Notes under the pieces: generated by a model | Databases searched by the model: none | What the model saw: only the letters and a program-made list of their open reading frames with translations | What the model was told of the DNA's origin: nothing | Origin: a virus | Direction: 5' to 3' (one strand) | IMG/VR virus record: IMGVR_UViG_3300030090_007211 | Location: 87,932-151,931 of that record | Length of the DNA stretch: 64,000 bases | Shown: piece by piece, positions 41,153 through 49,756 of the stretch | Position numbering within the stretch: position 1 is the stretch's first letter | How the letters are laid out: every line of letters starts with the position of its first letter | Program-made: the position numbers and the translations under genes

Positions 41153-42024
41153 CATGCAATATTATTTCTACTAAACTTTTTTAAATCTTCTAGATTATCT
41201 ATTTTATATTGAATGGCGTAATCCACTTCTCCTCTCTCGTCTTCTAACTGGGTTTGTTGACCTGGCTCATCAATTTCTACTACTTCCTTATCATGAGTAA
41301 CATTATAAATAATATCGAATCTATATTTATTTTCCTCCACCCATAATAAAAATTCACTCCCATCTTTGGGTAATTCTATTTTTTCATCACTTACTACTAT
41401 AACCTCTCTTCTCCATAAAGTTGCAGTATCAAACTCTCTCCAATGTCTGGTTTCTCCCCCACATTCCCGACAATCATACGATATCTCTCCCACCCCTTCA
41501 CAATCAGAACAATCTTCCGGACCTTCTTCTTCATCATATATTACACTTCCATCTCCATCACAATAATTACATTCTTCATACTCCCAACCAGAACCCTCAC
41601 AATTCTCACAATCCCACGATTCTTCATCATATCCTTCCACTATCTCATCTTCATAATAATAAACTTTAGTTACCCAAAATGGGTCATCTAATCTTAAAGG
41701 GTCTTTCTTAAAATCTTTAACATCTATGTTTCTATATAAAAGATATAAAATAGATGCAATATCACTTTCAGTCAAATCACTAAAAATATTCTGTAACCAC
41801 GTACGTAATGGTACTAACTGATCATATTCTTTTCTCTTCAGTGGCCACATATTTCTAAATAAATCACTCAAATCCTGAGTTATTGCCTTATTAGGGTCTT
41901 TTATCTGTTGGGAGATACGATTTAAATCAAAAGTCTTAGATATCATATCTAATGCCCTCCTATAGAATTTATTATCTAAAGGGGTTTCTCTTCGTTGTTC
42001 ATTTAATATATCTAAAAATTTCAT
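41152..42024 (-). CDS. Leader protein with DnaJ-type zinc-finger repeats (290 aa)
   Basis: Leader MKFLDILNEQRRE (L-N-E at 7-9). Residues about 139-190 hold four CxxCxGxG-like repeats (CENCEGSG, CNYCDGDG, CSDCEGVG, CRECGG), as in the zinc-binding domain of DnaJ, expected to bind two Zn2+. There is no J domain. The flanking helices and end (EEVEIDEPGQQ region) are acidic. A chaperone-like or structural role in the virion is inferred. It overlaps 39902 by the stop and start codons. Confidence 0.65.
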   Translation of the reverse strand: MKFLDILNEQRRETPLDNKFYRRALDMISKTFDLNRISQQIKDPNKAITQDLSDLFRNMWPLKRKEYDQLVPLRTWLQNIFSDLTESDIASILYLLYRNIDVKDFKKDPLRLDDPFWVTKVYYYEDEIVEGYDEESWDCENCEGSGWEYEECNYCDGDGSVIYDEEEGPEDCSDCEGVGEISYDCRECGGETRHWREFDTATLWRREVIVVSDEKIELPKDGSEFLLWVEENKYRFDIIYNVTHDKEVVEIDEPGQQTQLEDERGEVDYAIQYKIDNLEDLKKFSRNNIA

Positions 42025-42026
42025 AT

Positions 42027-42992
42027 CTAATAATGTAAATAATCGTTTAATATTTGACCAATGTAGGTAAATGTTTCATCCGTATCCCCATCAGTCTCAA
42101 AATGAATCTCCGGATGTTCGTCAACATATTTTTTAATATCTAACCCAATTTCTTCATTAACGTCTAACTCTTCGTCATCATACTGCCAACTAGGTTGAGA
42201 TCTTATATAATCTATTACTTTTTTAGCATCCACATCAGTAAAGTACTGATTTAATTGATCTATTGCCATCTCCATTTCCACTCTATCAATAAATAATAAC
42301 ACATCTTCCTCATTGTCCGCATCATACATCAACGGCTCATCTGCATGACTTGTCTCTAAATAAGAACTAGTAACATAAATTTTATCCCCCATCCCATGAG
42401 TATTAAATGTTTTCCAAAAATTTCGTTGTCCAAATTCAGGATTATATGGTTTCCAATTAGGATTAGTGTAACCCATAAAATCACCGCTACTAATAGGTAT
42501 TAAACTTTTACCACCAAAATTTCTTTCTCTTCTAAAAGATTCTGGATCATAAACTTCTTTTTTCCATCTTTCCCATAATTCTATCATTATACCTGGAGGT
42601 ACGGAATAGATTTCCATAAAATTTCCTTCACTACTAGAACCAGAACCAAACAAGTTTTTTAAATGTGCCACTAAACGTAAATTATCATTAATTAACGATT
42701 CCTTTTCAATCAATTTTGACCTTAAGGATAAAATGTCATCTATCTCCATATCTAATACATTTTTATGTGTATCCAATAATTCTTTTAGATTTTGGATTTG
42801 TATATTCGCATTCATTGCTGCGGCCCTATACTCATATGCTTCATTATTACTATACATAGTATTATATGCAGCATTAAACCAATCGGTATCCACATAAAGG
42901 TTCTCATACCATTGAGTAAGTTTAGGTATTAATGCATTGATAAATCTTTCATTACCTTTAGTATTTTCATATAGTATCTCAATTATTTTCAT
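42027..42992 (-). CDS. Acidic protein with [L/I]xE leader (321 aa)
   Basis: Leader MKIIEILYENTKG with L-Y-E at 7-9. Mostly helical and acidic with no known domain; the middle is a coiled coil (QNLKELLDTHKNVLDMEIDD, ILSLRSKLIEKES). It shares the position and style of its neighbours but lacks the zinc repeats. One-base overlap upstream. Confidence 0.6.
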   Translation of the reverse strand: MKIIEILYENTKGNERFINALIPKLTQWYENLYVDTDWFNAAYNTMYSNNEAYEYRAAAMNANIQIQNLKELLDTHKNVLDMEIDDILSLRSKLIEKESLINDNLRLVAHLKNLFGSGSSSEGNFMEIYSVPPGIMIELWERWKKEVYDPESFRRERNFGGKSLIPISSGDFMGYTNPNWKPYNPEFGQRNFWKTFNTHGMGDKIYVTSSYLETSHADEPLMYDADNEEDVLLFIDRVEMEMAIDQLNQYFTDVDAKKVIDYIRSQPSWQYDDEELDVNEEIGLDIKKYVDEHPEIHFETDGDTDETFTYIGQILNDYLHY

Positions 42993-43894
42993 TATACTTT
43001 TCCTAATATATCAATTATTATCATATCCATTACTCCTGGTTCACTTACTTTTTTCTTTTGAAATTCTTCTATTTTATTGGCGTCATCTTCTACATATGAT
43101 ACATATTCTTCTGTCACATCATCCATAAAAATCTCATCTAATATTATAACATCATCACTATATTTATCCATAAAATCATTATAATTTACCGGTGGAACCA
43201 TAATATGTGTAGAACCGTCGTCAAACTTCGCTTTACGAGTAGGTGAAATAATAGTAGATGGTGTAGGAATATCTTCTAAACTTAACATAATCCACTCATA
43301 TAGATTAATAGTATATTCCTCATAATCTTCGGGCACTTCGCCGCCTCCACCACACTCTTCACAATCATTGGTTACTTCTCCGCTTCCCTCACAGGAATCA
43401 CAAGATATCATGATAGGGTTACCCTCATCGTCCGTATCTGTTTCTTCTTCCCCACTTCCATCACACATTTGACACTCTTCGTCATTACTACCATAACCAT
43501 CACATTCATAACATTCCTCATAACGAGTATCCCATTCTTCTTGAATATCCCCATACGCACTTATATGATATAAATAACCATCCCAGTTGGTGGTTATATC
43601 ATCAACTAAATAATTTTTTTTCCCATTTAATAAAAGTATCCATATTAATTGCCCTATTCTTGTGGGTTCACTTATATAAAGAACATCTCTTATGAATTTT
43701 TGTATGGGTAAAATATAACTTTTAATAAAAGTCTTATAACGTGAGTTCCCATTAAAAGCATCGTACGCTATCTCAATTTTCTTAGGTAGTTGTTTAGAAA
43801 TAATACTTAACAACCTTCTATTAACCTTACTATCTAAGTCAGAAAGAGGAGATTGTGGAGATTTTTCTTCTAATATCTGTGTGAACTTTATCAT
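42992..43894 (-). CDS. Leader protein with DnaJ-type zinc-finger repeats (300 aa)
   Basis: Leader MIKFTQILEEKSP (I-L-E at 7-9 or L-E-E at 8-10). Cys-rich section at about 128-181 with CYECDGYG, CQMCDGSG, CDSCEGSG and CEECGGGG, paralogous to 41152-42024, and a similar helical opening. First gene of the leader run; its exact TATATTTATA box at 43899-43908 is 4 bases upstream of the ATG. Confidence 0.65.
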   Translation of the reverse strand: MIKFTQILEEKSPQSPLSDLDSKVNRRLLSIISKQLPKKIEIAYDAFNGNSRYKTFIKSYILPIQKFIRDVLYISEPTRIGQLIWILLLNGKKNYLVDDITTNWDGYLYHISAYGDIQEEWDTRYEECYECDGYGSNDEECQMCDGSGEEETDTDDEGNPIMISCDSCEGSGEVTNDCEECGGGGEVPEDYEEYTINLYEWIMLSLEDIPTPSTIISPTRKAKFDDGSTHIMVPPVNYNDFMDKYSDDVIILDEIFMDDVTEEYVSYVEDDANKIEEFQKKKVSEPGVMDMIIIDILGKV

Positions 43895-43898
43895 ATAC

Positions 43899-43908
43899 TA
43901 TAAATATA
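43899..43908 (-). promoter_or_regulatory. TATATTTATA box before leader-protein run
   Basis: Exact match, 4 bases before the ATG of 42992-43894, the first of four consecutive leader-bearing genes. Confidence 0.45.
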
Positions 43909-43920
43909 TGGGAAATAGTA

Positions 43921-44376
43921 TTAAGATGTTATTTCACTAACCTTCCCTTTTAAAATTATGTCTTCGTCTATTGGTCTCCAATCTGTGATGTAATTAGAGT
44001 TAACTGGTTTTCCATCAGGAGGTATTGCAATAGTAATATGAGGGATATCTTTAGTAGTGGGATAACCTTCTACTTCTACGGCAATTGCATCTTCTGATAC
44101 CCCCACTTTTTTTACTAATAAAGATACTCTTTTATCTAAATCATCTTTTAATTCAGGTGGTAAAGATTCTTTAAACACTATAGTCATATGTTCCCCCATT
44201 TTATTCCAATGCAAAGGAATATCTACATAATTTTTGACTAACATAAGAAGATGGTCACGAGCGTCATCATCTAAAACTACGGCAGAATATAAAACCTTAT
44301 TTTTACCTTCTTTAATGAATTTAGATTTTTTCTTTATTAATCTTACACCTGCTTCTATAATATGTTTCTTTTTCAT
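43921..44376 (-). CDS. 2H phosphoesterase-like protein (151 aa)
   Basis: Two H-x-T motifs of the 2H phosphoesterase fold: HMTI at 63-66 (Thr65) and HITI at 113-116 (Thr115), with hydrophobic strands on either side. The family cleaves 2',3'-cyclic phosphates or cyclic nucleotides (LigT, CPDase; the phage anti-CBASS protein Acb1 is also 2H). The surrounding sequence resembles the 2H module seen with Swiss Army Knife RNA repair proteins. Cannot be decided which. Basic N-terminal 25 residues. Confidence 0.7.
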   Translation of the reverse strand: MKKKHIIEAGVRLIKKKSKFIKEGKNKVLYSAVVLDDDARDHLLMLVKNYVDIPLHWNKMGEHMTIVFKESLPPELKDDLDKRVSLLVKKVGVSEDAIAVEVEGYPTTKDIPHITIAIPPDGKPVNSNYITDWRPIDEDIILKGKVSEITS

Positions 44377-44397
44377 ATATAAATAAATAGTCTATAA

Positions 44398-44823
44398 TTA
44401 CGAATAAGGTATATATAATATACTATACCCTAATAAAAATAAAACTAATCTACCAAATGCATAAAGATCAATAATTGTGGTATTCTTAATAGGAATTAAA
44501 GAATTAATGGAATGGGAAAAGAAATGAAAATCTTCTTCTGCCAATCCCATTCTTCTAAGTTGAAAGAATACTCCTTTATGAAAACTTATCCCCATGAAAT
44601 AAACCCCAAAGCCATTAATAAATATTTCATTACTAAATTCATAGTTAGTATAAAAATATGCAACAATAAATGCCACCATCAATTTAAAAAAAGGTAAAAT
44701 TATTTTCCTTACCCACAAAAAACTTTCTTTTTGTTGTATAACTTGTTGATTATATAACAAATATTCTACCCCACCAATAATACTATTAAATAATGCCCAT
44801 ATTAAAAATATACATATATTCAT
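44398..44823 (-). CDS. Multi-span membrane protein (141 aa)
   Basis: Starting at the ATG 44821-44823 (MNICIFLIWALFN), which avoids overlap with the upstream gene. Four hydrophobic segments with a basic middle loop (QLRRMGLAEEDFHFF). No family recognised. Together with the next two genes it forms a cluster of three membrane genes. Confidence 0.55.
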   Translation of the reverse strand: MNICIFLIWALFNSIIGGVEYLLYNQQVIQQKESFLWVRKIILPFFKLMVAFIVAYFYTNYEFSNEIFINGFGVYFMGISFHKGVFFQLRRMGLAEEDFHFFSHSINSLIPIKNTTIIDLYAFGRLVLFLLGYSILYIPYS

Positions 44824-44827
44824 TTTT

Positions 44828-45217
44828 TTATCTTTTAAAAATTTTACTGAAAAATAATTCAAAAACTAAAGAAAAAGTAGTTTTATAAATTATAAAATCT
44901 ATTATTAAATTCAACCAACTTATCCCTATATCAATAAAAGGTTGATAAAACACAATCCCTAAACAAAAAAACGTAATCATAAAAGATTGTGCTAAATGCC
45001 ATAAATCTGTTGTCCATACAAAAATGGTTGATGATCCTATGAATCTTTCCCCATTTTTTCTATCCCCGTTTTTCCATTTATTTTTCCAACTTAATTTAGG
45101 GTTTGCCCATTGTTCAATGGAAGTATTTTTAAAAATAGAATTATCATAATGGAAAGAAATTTTATCCATTATTGCATTACTTATACCTGCTAATATTATA
45201 CAACTTAACGTTATCAT
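44828..45217 (-). CDS. Membrane protein (129 aa), unknown
   Basis: Hydrophobic ends (ITLSCIILAGISNAIM; SFMITFFCLGIVFYQPFIDIG, IIDFIIYKTTFSLVFELFF) surround a basic, Trp-rich loop (NPKLSWKNKWKNGDRKNG). No family recognised. TAATG-style join to the upstream gene. Confidence 0.55.
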   Translation of the reverse strand: MITLSCIILAGISNAIMDKISFHYDNSIFKNTSIEQWANPKLSWKNKWKNGDRKNGERFIGSSTIFVWTTDLWHLAQSFMITFFCLGIVFYQPFIDIGISWLNLIIDFIIYKTTFSLVFELFFSKIFKR

Positions 45218-45585
45218 TAATCAGGATTTATTTTATATCCATCACCAAAAATAAATTTAGCTAATTCTTCAAATACTTGAATGTCATGTACCTTTGCAAG
45301 ATAAAAAGAAAAAAACAAACCTACCCCTAATATAGATAACCAAAATCTATATACTCCAGACCAATCATCTGCCCACGCATTTCTTCCTTGACCAAACCCG
45401 TATTCCATAGGTGCATCACATTTTTCACAATATTTAGGAGCACTTTTAGTTTCCCATGGCTTTTCAATAAACTTACCCCTAAATTGGATATGTTCATAAT
45501 CATATTTCCCAATATAATTACATTTATGACACCGATACTGTTGTTTTATTAAAAGGTTTAAAGATGTTACTTTTTTTAATTTCAT
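45217..45585 (-). CDS. Zinc-ribbon membrane protein (122 aa)
   Basis: An N-terminal zinc ribbon (CHKC near 19-22 and CEKC about 35 residues later) is followed by one membrane span (FWLSILGVGLFFSFYLA) and an acidic end. Possibly regulates or anchors its two membrane-protein neighbours. A promoter-like box sits 10 bases upstream. Confidence 0.6.
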   Translation of the reverse strand: MKLKKVTSLNLLIKQQYRCHKCNYIGKYDYEHIQFRGKFIEKPWETKSAPKYCEKCDAPMEYGFGQGRNAWADDWSGVYRFWLSILGVGLFFSFYLAKVHDIQVFEELAKFIFGDGYKINPD

Positions 45586-45681
45586 ACCTTTTTTATATAA
45601 ATATAATAAAAGTTTAACTATTTGTGTATTTTTTAAAATAAAATGTTTATATTTAATTTATAAATAAAATTAAATTACAAT

Positions 45682-46011
45682 ATGGATAAAGGAAAAAATT
45701 TATTAATACTATACTTTCATAAGTATAAAACACATTTATTAGGTCTAGAAGAAAACGATTTAATAGAATTTTTAGATATGTCATTAACTGATATAAAAAA
45801 ACATGCCTCTAAATTTAGTAAATTAAAAACTAAACGAGGAGAATTAAGTGAAGATGAAAAACTACAACTTTCAGTATACGAAACCCATAAAGATTTAAAA
45901 AGATATAATCTATTGAGTGAAATTAAGTCTAATACTAATATTGATAAGTATATAAGTAGTAAAATCGCAAGATTAAATTATCCTCACCGAAATTTGAGAC
46001 CACTTAATTAG
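45682..46011 (+). CDS. Hypothetical basic protein (109 aa)
   Basis: Soluble, helical, Lys-rich (SLTDIKKHASKFSKLKTKRG), preceded by TATATTTAATTTATAA. It ends inside the tail of the giant minus-strand gene with an 8-base overlap. No family recognised. Confidence 0.5.
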   Translation: MDKGKNLLILYFHKYKTHLLGLEENDLIEFLDMSLTDIKKHASKFSKLKTKRGELSEDEKLQLSVYETHKDLKRYNLLSEIKSNTNIDKYISSKIARLNYPHRNLRPLN

Positions 46012-49000
46012 TTTTTACTATATTGGCAGAATAGATTTCATATCTATTGTTTAAGGTAACAAAATAACTTCCGGCAGATAAGTTACTTATATTAACTACT
46101 TGTTCATTCTTTCCTTTTACATTATAAGGGGAAATTTCTTTTATTATTTTACCCATCATATCATAAATAAAGATATTATATTCACCAATAGAGGTTAAGT
46201 TATATTGGATGTGTATATTATCTCCAACCTTAGTGACATTATATTGATTCACATTAGAAATATAGTCATTTTGTAATTCCACTATATTAGAATATTCAAA
46301 GCTACCATCATAATCTGTTTGTTTTAATCTATAATAAGAAATCCCAGGTAAAGGATTATTATCGTATGTGACATAGGTTATAGGATCAAAACTATTGCCC
46401 GCACCAGGTATCTCCTCGATTTCTTCAAATTCAATACCATCTAAAGTTCTTTCTATTGTGAAAAAATCATTATTAATCTCTGTGGCGGTAGTCCAATTTA
46501 TTAAAACTTTATCTTGAACAAGATTAACATTAAAAGATAAAAGTTCGATTGGTAAGGCAGAACCACCCCCATCACCAAACCCAAAATCAGAAAAGGAAGT
46601 TAATCCATATGATTTTATTTTACCATGTACTGATGTTCTATATTCACTATTATCTGAAGCTAAGTCGCCAGCAATTGCCCACCCATTAATAGATGTGTTG
46701 GAAGTATCGGTTTTAATAGGTGCAAGTTTACCAGACGTACCCATTTCATCAAATACATTAGTATATAACAAAAGATCATAAGTACCGGACGTAGGTTGAT
46801 TATTAGGGTGTATTCTCCAATACCCTTCTTCTAACATTTTAGAAAGATTAAAAGCTTTAGTAGAATCCGTTTTAGGGACACTATATCCTGCATTTGCAAA
46901 ATCAGAGGCGGAAGAATAAGAAGGATGTTTACCCACTATAAATCTAGTGGTTATGTATGATACTCCTTCTAAATCTTTAAAATCTACCCTTGCTCGATAA
47001 TATCTTGGTGTTGACCCCCCATTTGGTGGAATGATACCCACCGGAAATTCATATTTTTGTTTACCTAAATAACCACTTGATTTAGTATGTCTTCTTAAAT
47101 TCCCCCAAACATACGATTTAGATTTTAAATTATGGGTAGTCCCATCCGCACCAACAATTGCGTTTGGATTTTTGTTTTTAATTACTACACGAGAAAATGG
47201 GTTTGTACCCACAGTTTTAATTACTCCATCGGTCAATTTAAGTTTACCATTAGTACCTATTATCAACCCATCTATAACATTAATGGAAACGGGATCCTTT
47301 GTATTGTTTATTTCAACATTATTAAATTGTTGCCCTTTACTAGTAACAGATTGGATGTCCGTTCCTGCAAATGTTACTGTATTAGTACCAGGAATAAATG
47401 TAGCACCCGCGGTTACTACGAAGTTACCTTTAAGAGTTATATCTTTATTCTGACAATTTAACTCTCCAGATGATAATCTTAAGTTACCATTTACCGTAGT
47501 ATTATCTGCTAGTAATACTCCACCTGAACCATTTATTGTTAGGTTATTTATTGTGTTACCATTTGTAGTTAAAGTAATAGAATTCGTACCACCCAATGTT
47601 ATATCTGCCGTCCCATAATGATCTGCAGAGAGAGTCATATCTTCCGTTACTTTTATTGGTGTTGACCCTAAACAAGAAACACTTATATCATCTAAACAAA
47701 TATCACTTGCATAGTTTGATCCTGTTATACCTTTAAAACGTATCACCAATGATTTTTCAGATTGGTAGGTAGTTAAATCTAATACTCCTTGCCTCCATTC
47801 TTTACCCATATCCCCTGCAACTGCACCACTACTCATAAAATCTAAATCATTTGTCCAATTCATCCCATGATCTTTACTTACTTGGACGGTTAGGGATCCC
47901 ATATCAGTACCATACATATGGTATTGAAATGTTAATACAGGGTAGGTTAGGACACTTAAGTTAAATGGTGGTGACCATAATTCAAATGTTTTATTCGGGT
48001 AATTAGGAGAGGATGCTTCTATATATAAAAACGTACTTGCACCTGATGGTCCTGTACTTGGAGATGGTGTTGATGATGAATTAGCTCTCCAATCTCCATT
48101 ATCGCCTGTTTTGTTTCTCCATGCAGTTGCAACAAATTCAAATCCTATATCTCCTGCTGTAGTTGAGTGATCTGTTTCTGATTCGAAATCAACCGATGCA
48201 GGAAACGATGATACTACGTTAGCTGATTTAACTGCAGTTGATTTAGTAGATGAATTACCACCAGTATTTGAAGCATATACTTCAACATTACCATTTTGTT
48301 TTCCAACGGTTACTGTAAGTGATTTTGTTCCTTGACCTGCAGTTATATTCCAGTCGGATGGTACTGCCCAAGTATAAGATGTAGCATTAGCAACTGGGTC
48401 AATTGTATATGTTTGGCTTGATGTTTCATTCGGATATGAATCCCCAGTTATTGCAACAGGTGCACTTGGGGGTGGAGTATAATTTGATGTTACAAGAGAT
48501 ATTTCATCAATGTGTACTACGTCTCCTCCACATCCTGCACTTTTACTTGCATTACTATATTTGGTACACGCTTCCCAAGCAACTGTAAAATTAGATCCGC
48601 TGTAAGCAGATAGATCATACTCCATAGTTTCCCATGTACCACATGTACTATTATTTTCCCCACTAAAATATATATCACCATTTTTATCAGCAACGGGAGT
48701 ACCATTTACTGTTAACCTAAACCAACTGTATAATTTATTATAGGTGTATTGTTGACGTTTCTTAAACTTTAAAGTAATAGTATTATCGTTAGTTGAACAT
48801 ATTTCTCTACTCACTTTAGAAACGTGGGTAGGTGAATTTTTAAATGCGTCTGGTCCGGTACCATAAGATGAACTCCAACCTGTACTTGTCCCCCCATCCA
48901 TTAATAAACCATATTTACCTGCAGAATAAGCATAACCGGATATACCCGCACCAGATTGGGAATTGGTGGTAGCAGACATTAGTGTAGTGCCCTCAAAGTC

Positions 49001-49606
49001 TTGAGTAAATGGTGTTTGTGCACATGGTGTAGGTCCATATCCTCCACAATCTGACGCACTACATACTACTATATCATCTAAACAAATATCACTAGTATAA
49101 CTAGGACCTAATTCCGCATAAAATCTAAGATAGGTTTCTACCCCTGCTAATACGTCTAAATCTATAGTTTTACTATACCATACATCTCCTTGATCCCCAC
49201 TAGCAATAGTTTTTAAAGTTATCCAATATGCACCATCAAGAGAAAATTGTAGTTTTAATGTTCCCATATTAGTACCATACATATGATAATAAAAACTTAT
49301 CTGAGGATCCGCAATCGCAGTAAAGTCTGCTTTAAATTCTATTCCTGCCGTACTACTATAATTTCCAGTTGCTTCTGTGTAGATGTAAAAATTTCCCCCA
49401 TTCGCACCTGCCGGTCCAGTTCCACTACTACCTGTTTTTCCTGAATGGAGAGTCCAATCCATATCATCCGATATTGATTGTTTCCAATTACCAAATCCTC
49501 CCCCTTCAAAACCTTCACTATCCGGTAACTGACCTAGCGTTACTCCACCATTGAAAATAAAAAATAAAATGATTAATTTATATAAGACTGTTTTAATCCA
49601 CTTCAC
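46004..49606 (-). CDS. Giant T9SS surface protein with MAM-like domains (1200 aa)
   Basis: Signal peptide (1-25), then two MAM-like jelly-roll domains (about 28-185 and 470-650; each closes with SDICLDD), a domain after the first MAM resembling the second half of a MAM (about 200-375), a PKD-like domain (about 385-460; SYTWAVPSDWNITAGQGTKS), beta-solenoid-like repeats of Asn/Gly (LTTNGNTINNLTINGSGGV), and a C-terminal T9SS domain (VVNISNLSAGSYFVTL). All are typical of Bacteroidota adhesins. It would be placed on the host cell surface or released. A phage gain could be surface change or superinfection exclusion (speculative). Confidence 0.85.
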   Translation of the reverse strand: MKWIKTVLYKLIILFFIFNGGVTLGQLPDSEGFEGGGFGNWKQSISDDMDWTLHSGKTGSSGTGPAGANGGNFYIYTEATGNYSSTAGIEFKADFTAIADPQISFYYHMYGTNMGTLKLQFSLDGAYWITLKTIASGDQGDVWYSKTIDLDVLAGVETYLRFYAELGPSYTSDICLDDIVVCSASDCGGYGPTPCAQTPFTQDFEGTTLMSATTNSQSGAGISGYAYSAGKYGLLMDGGTSTGWSSSYGTGPDAFKNSPTHVSKVSREICSTNDNTITLKFKKRQQYTYNKLYSWFRLTVNGTPVADKNGDIYFSGENNSTCGTWETMEYDLSAYSGSNFTVAWEACTKYSNASKSAGCGGDVVHIDEISLVTSNYTPPPSAPVAITGDSYPNETSSQTYTIDPVANATSYTWAVPSDWNITAGQGTKSLTVTVGKQNGNVEVYASNTGGNSSTKSTAVKSANVVSSFPASVDFESETDHSTTAGDIGFEFVATAWRNKTGDNGDWRANSSSTPSPSTGPSGASTFLYIEASSPNYPNKTFELWSPPFNLSVLTYPVLTFQYHMYGTDMGSLTVQVSKDHGMNWTNDLDFMSSGAVAGDMGKEWRQGVLDLTTYQSEKSLVIRFKGITGSNYASDICLDDISVSCLGSTPIKVTEDMTLSADHYGTADITLGGTNSITLTTNGNTINNLTINGSGGVLLADNTTVNGNLRLSSGELNCQNKDITLKGNFVVTAGATFIPGTNTVTFAGTDIQSVTSKGQQFNNVEINNTKDPVSINVIDGLIIGTNGKLKLTDGVIKTVGTNPFSRVVIKNKNPNAIVGADGTTHNLKSKSYVWGNLRRHTKSSGYLGKQKYEFPVGIIPPNGGSTPRYYRARVDFKDLEGVSYITTRFIVGKHPSYSSASDFANAGYSVPKTDSTKAFNLSKMLEEGYWRIHPNNQPTSGTYDLLLYTNVFDEMGTSGKLAPIKTDTSNTSINGWAIAGDLASDNSEYRTSVHGKIKSYGLTSFSDFGFGDGGGSALPIELLSFNVNLVQDKVLINWTTATEINNDFFTIERTLDGIEFEEIEEIPGAGNSFDPITYVTYDNNPLPGISYYRLKQTDYDGSFEYSNIVELQNDYISNVNQYNVTKVGDNIHIQYNLTSIGEYNIFIYDMMGKIIKEISPYNVKGKNEQVVNISNLSAGSYFVTLNNRYEIYSANIVKTN

Positions 49607-49728
49607 ATTTCTCCTTTGCGGTATTTAGTTAAATAATATAAGTTTAATGTATTTCCAACACTTCCTATATTTTTATACCTAAAAACAAAAAAAGTAAACT
49701 TCTTTTATATAAATATGTAAAATTACTA

Positions 49729-49752
49729 GAAAAGGGGGTGAGACACCCCCTT
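49729..49752 (-). terminator. Intrinsic terminator after giant T9SS gene
   Basis: AAGGGGGTG (49732-49740) and CACCCCCTT (49744-49752) form a nine-base perfect stem with a three-base loop, followed on the minus strand by TTTTCT. It sits five bases after the stop of the gene at 49757. The 150-base gap 49607-49756 holds this terminator and AT-rich promoter-like sequence. Confidence 0.85.
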
Positions 49753-49756
49753 CTTA

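Noticed and set aside
41366-41691. Three overlapping plus-strand ORFs of 66-82 residues
   Set aside because: They are antisense to the DnaJ-type zinc region of 41152-42024; their His/Pro/Ser-rich composition comes from the Cys/Gly/Asp-rich sense strand.
21165-43908. Reading the boxes as T4-type late promoters (TATAAATA)
   Set aside because: On the coding strand the box is TATATTTATA; TATAAATA appears only on the opposite strand. No T4 gp55-like gene is in the window.
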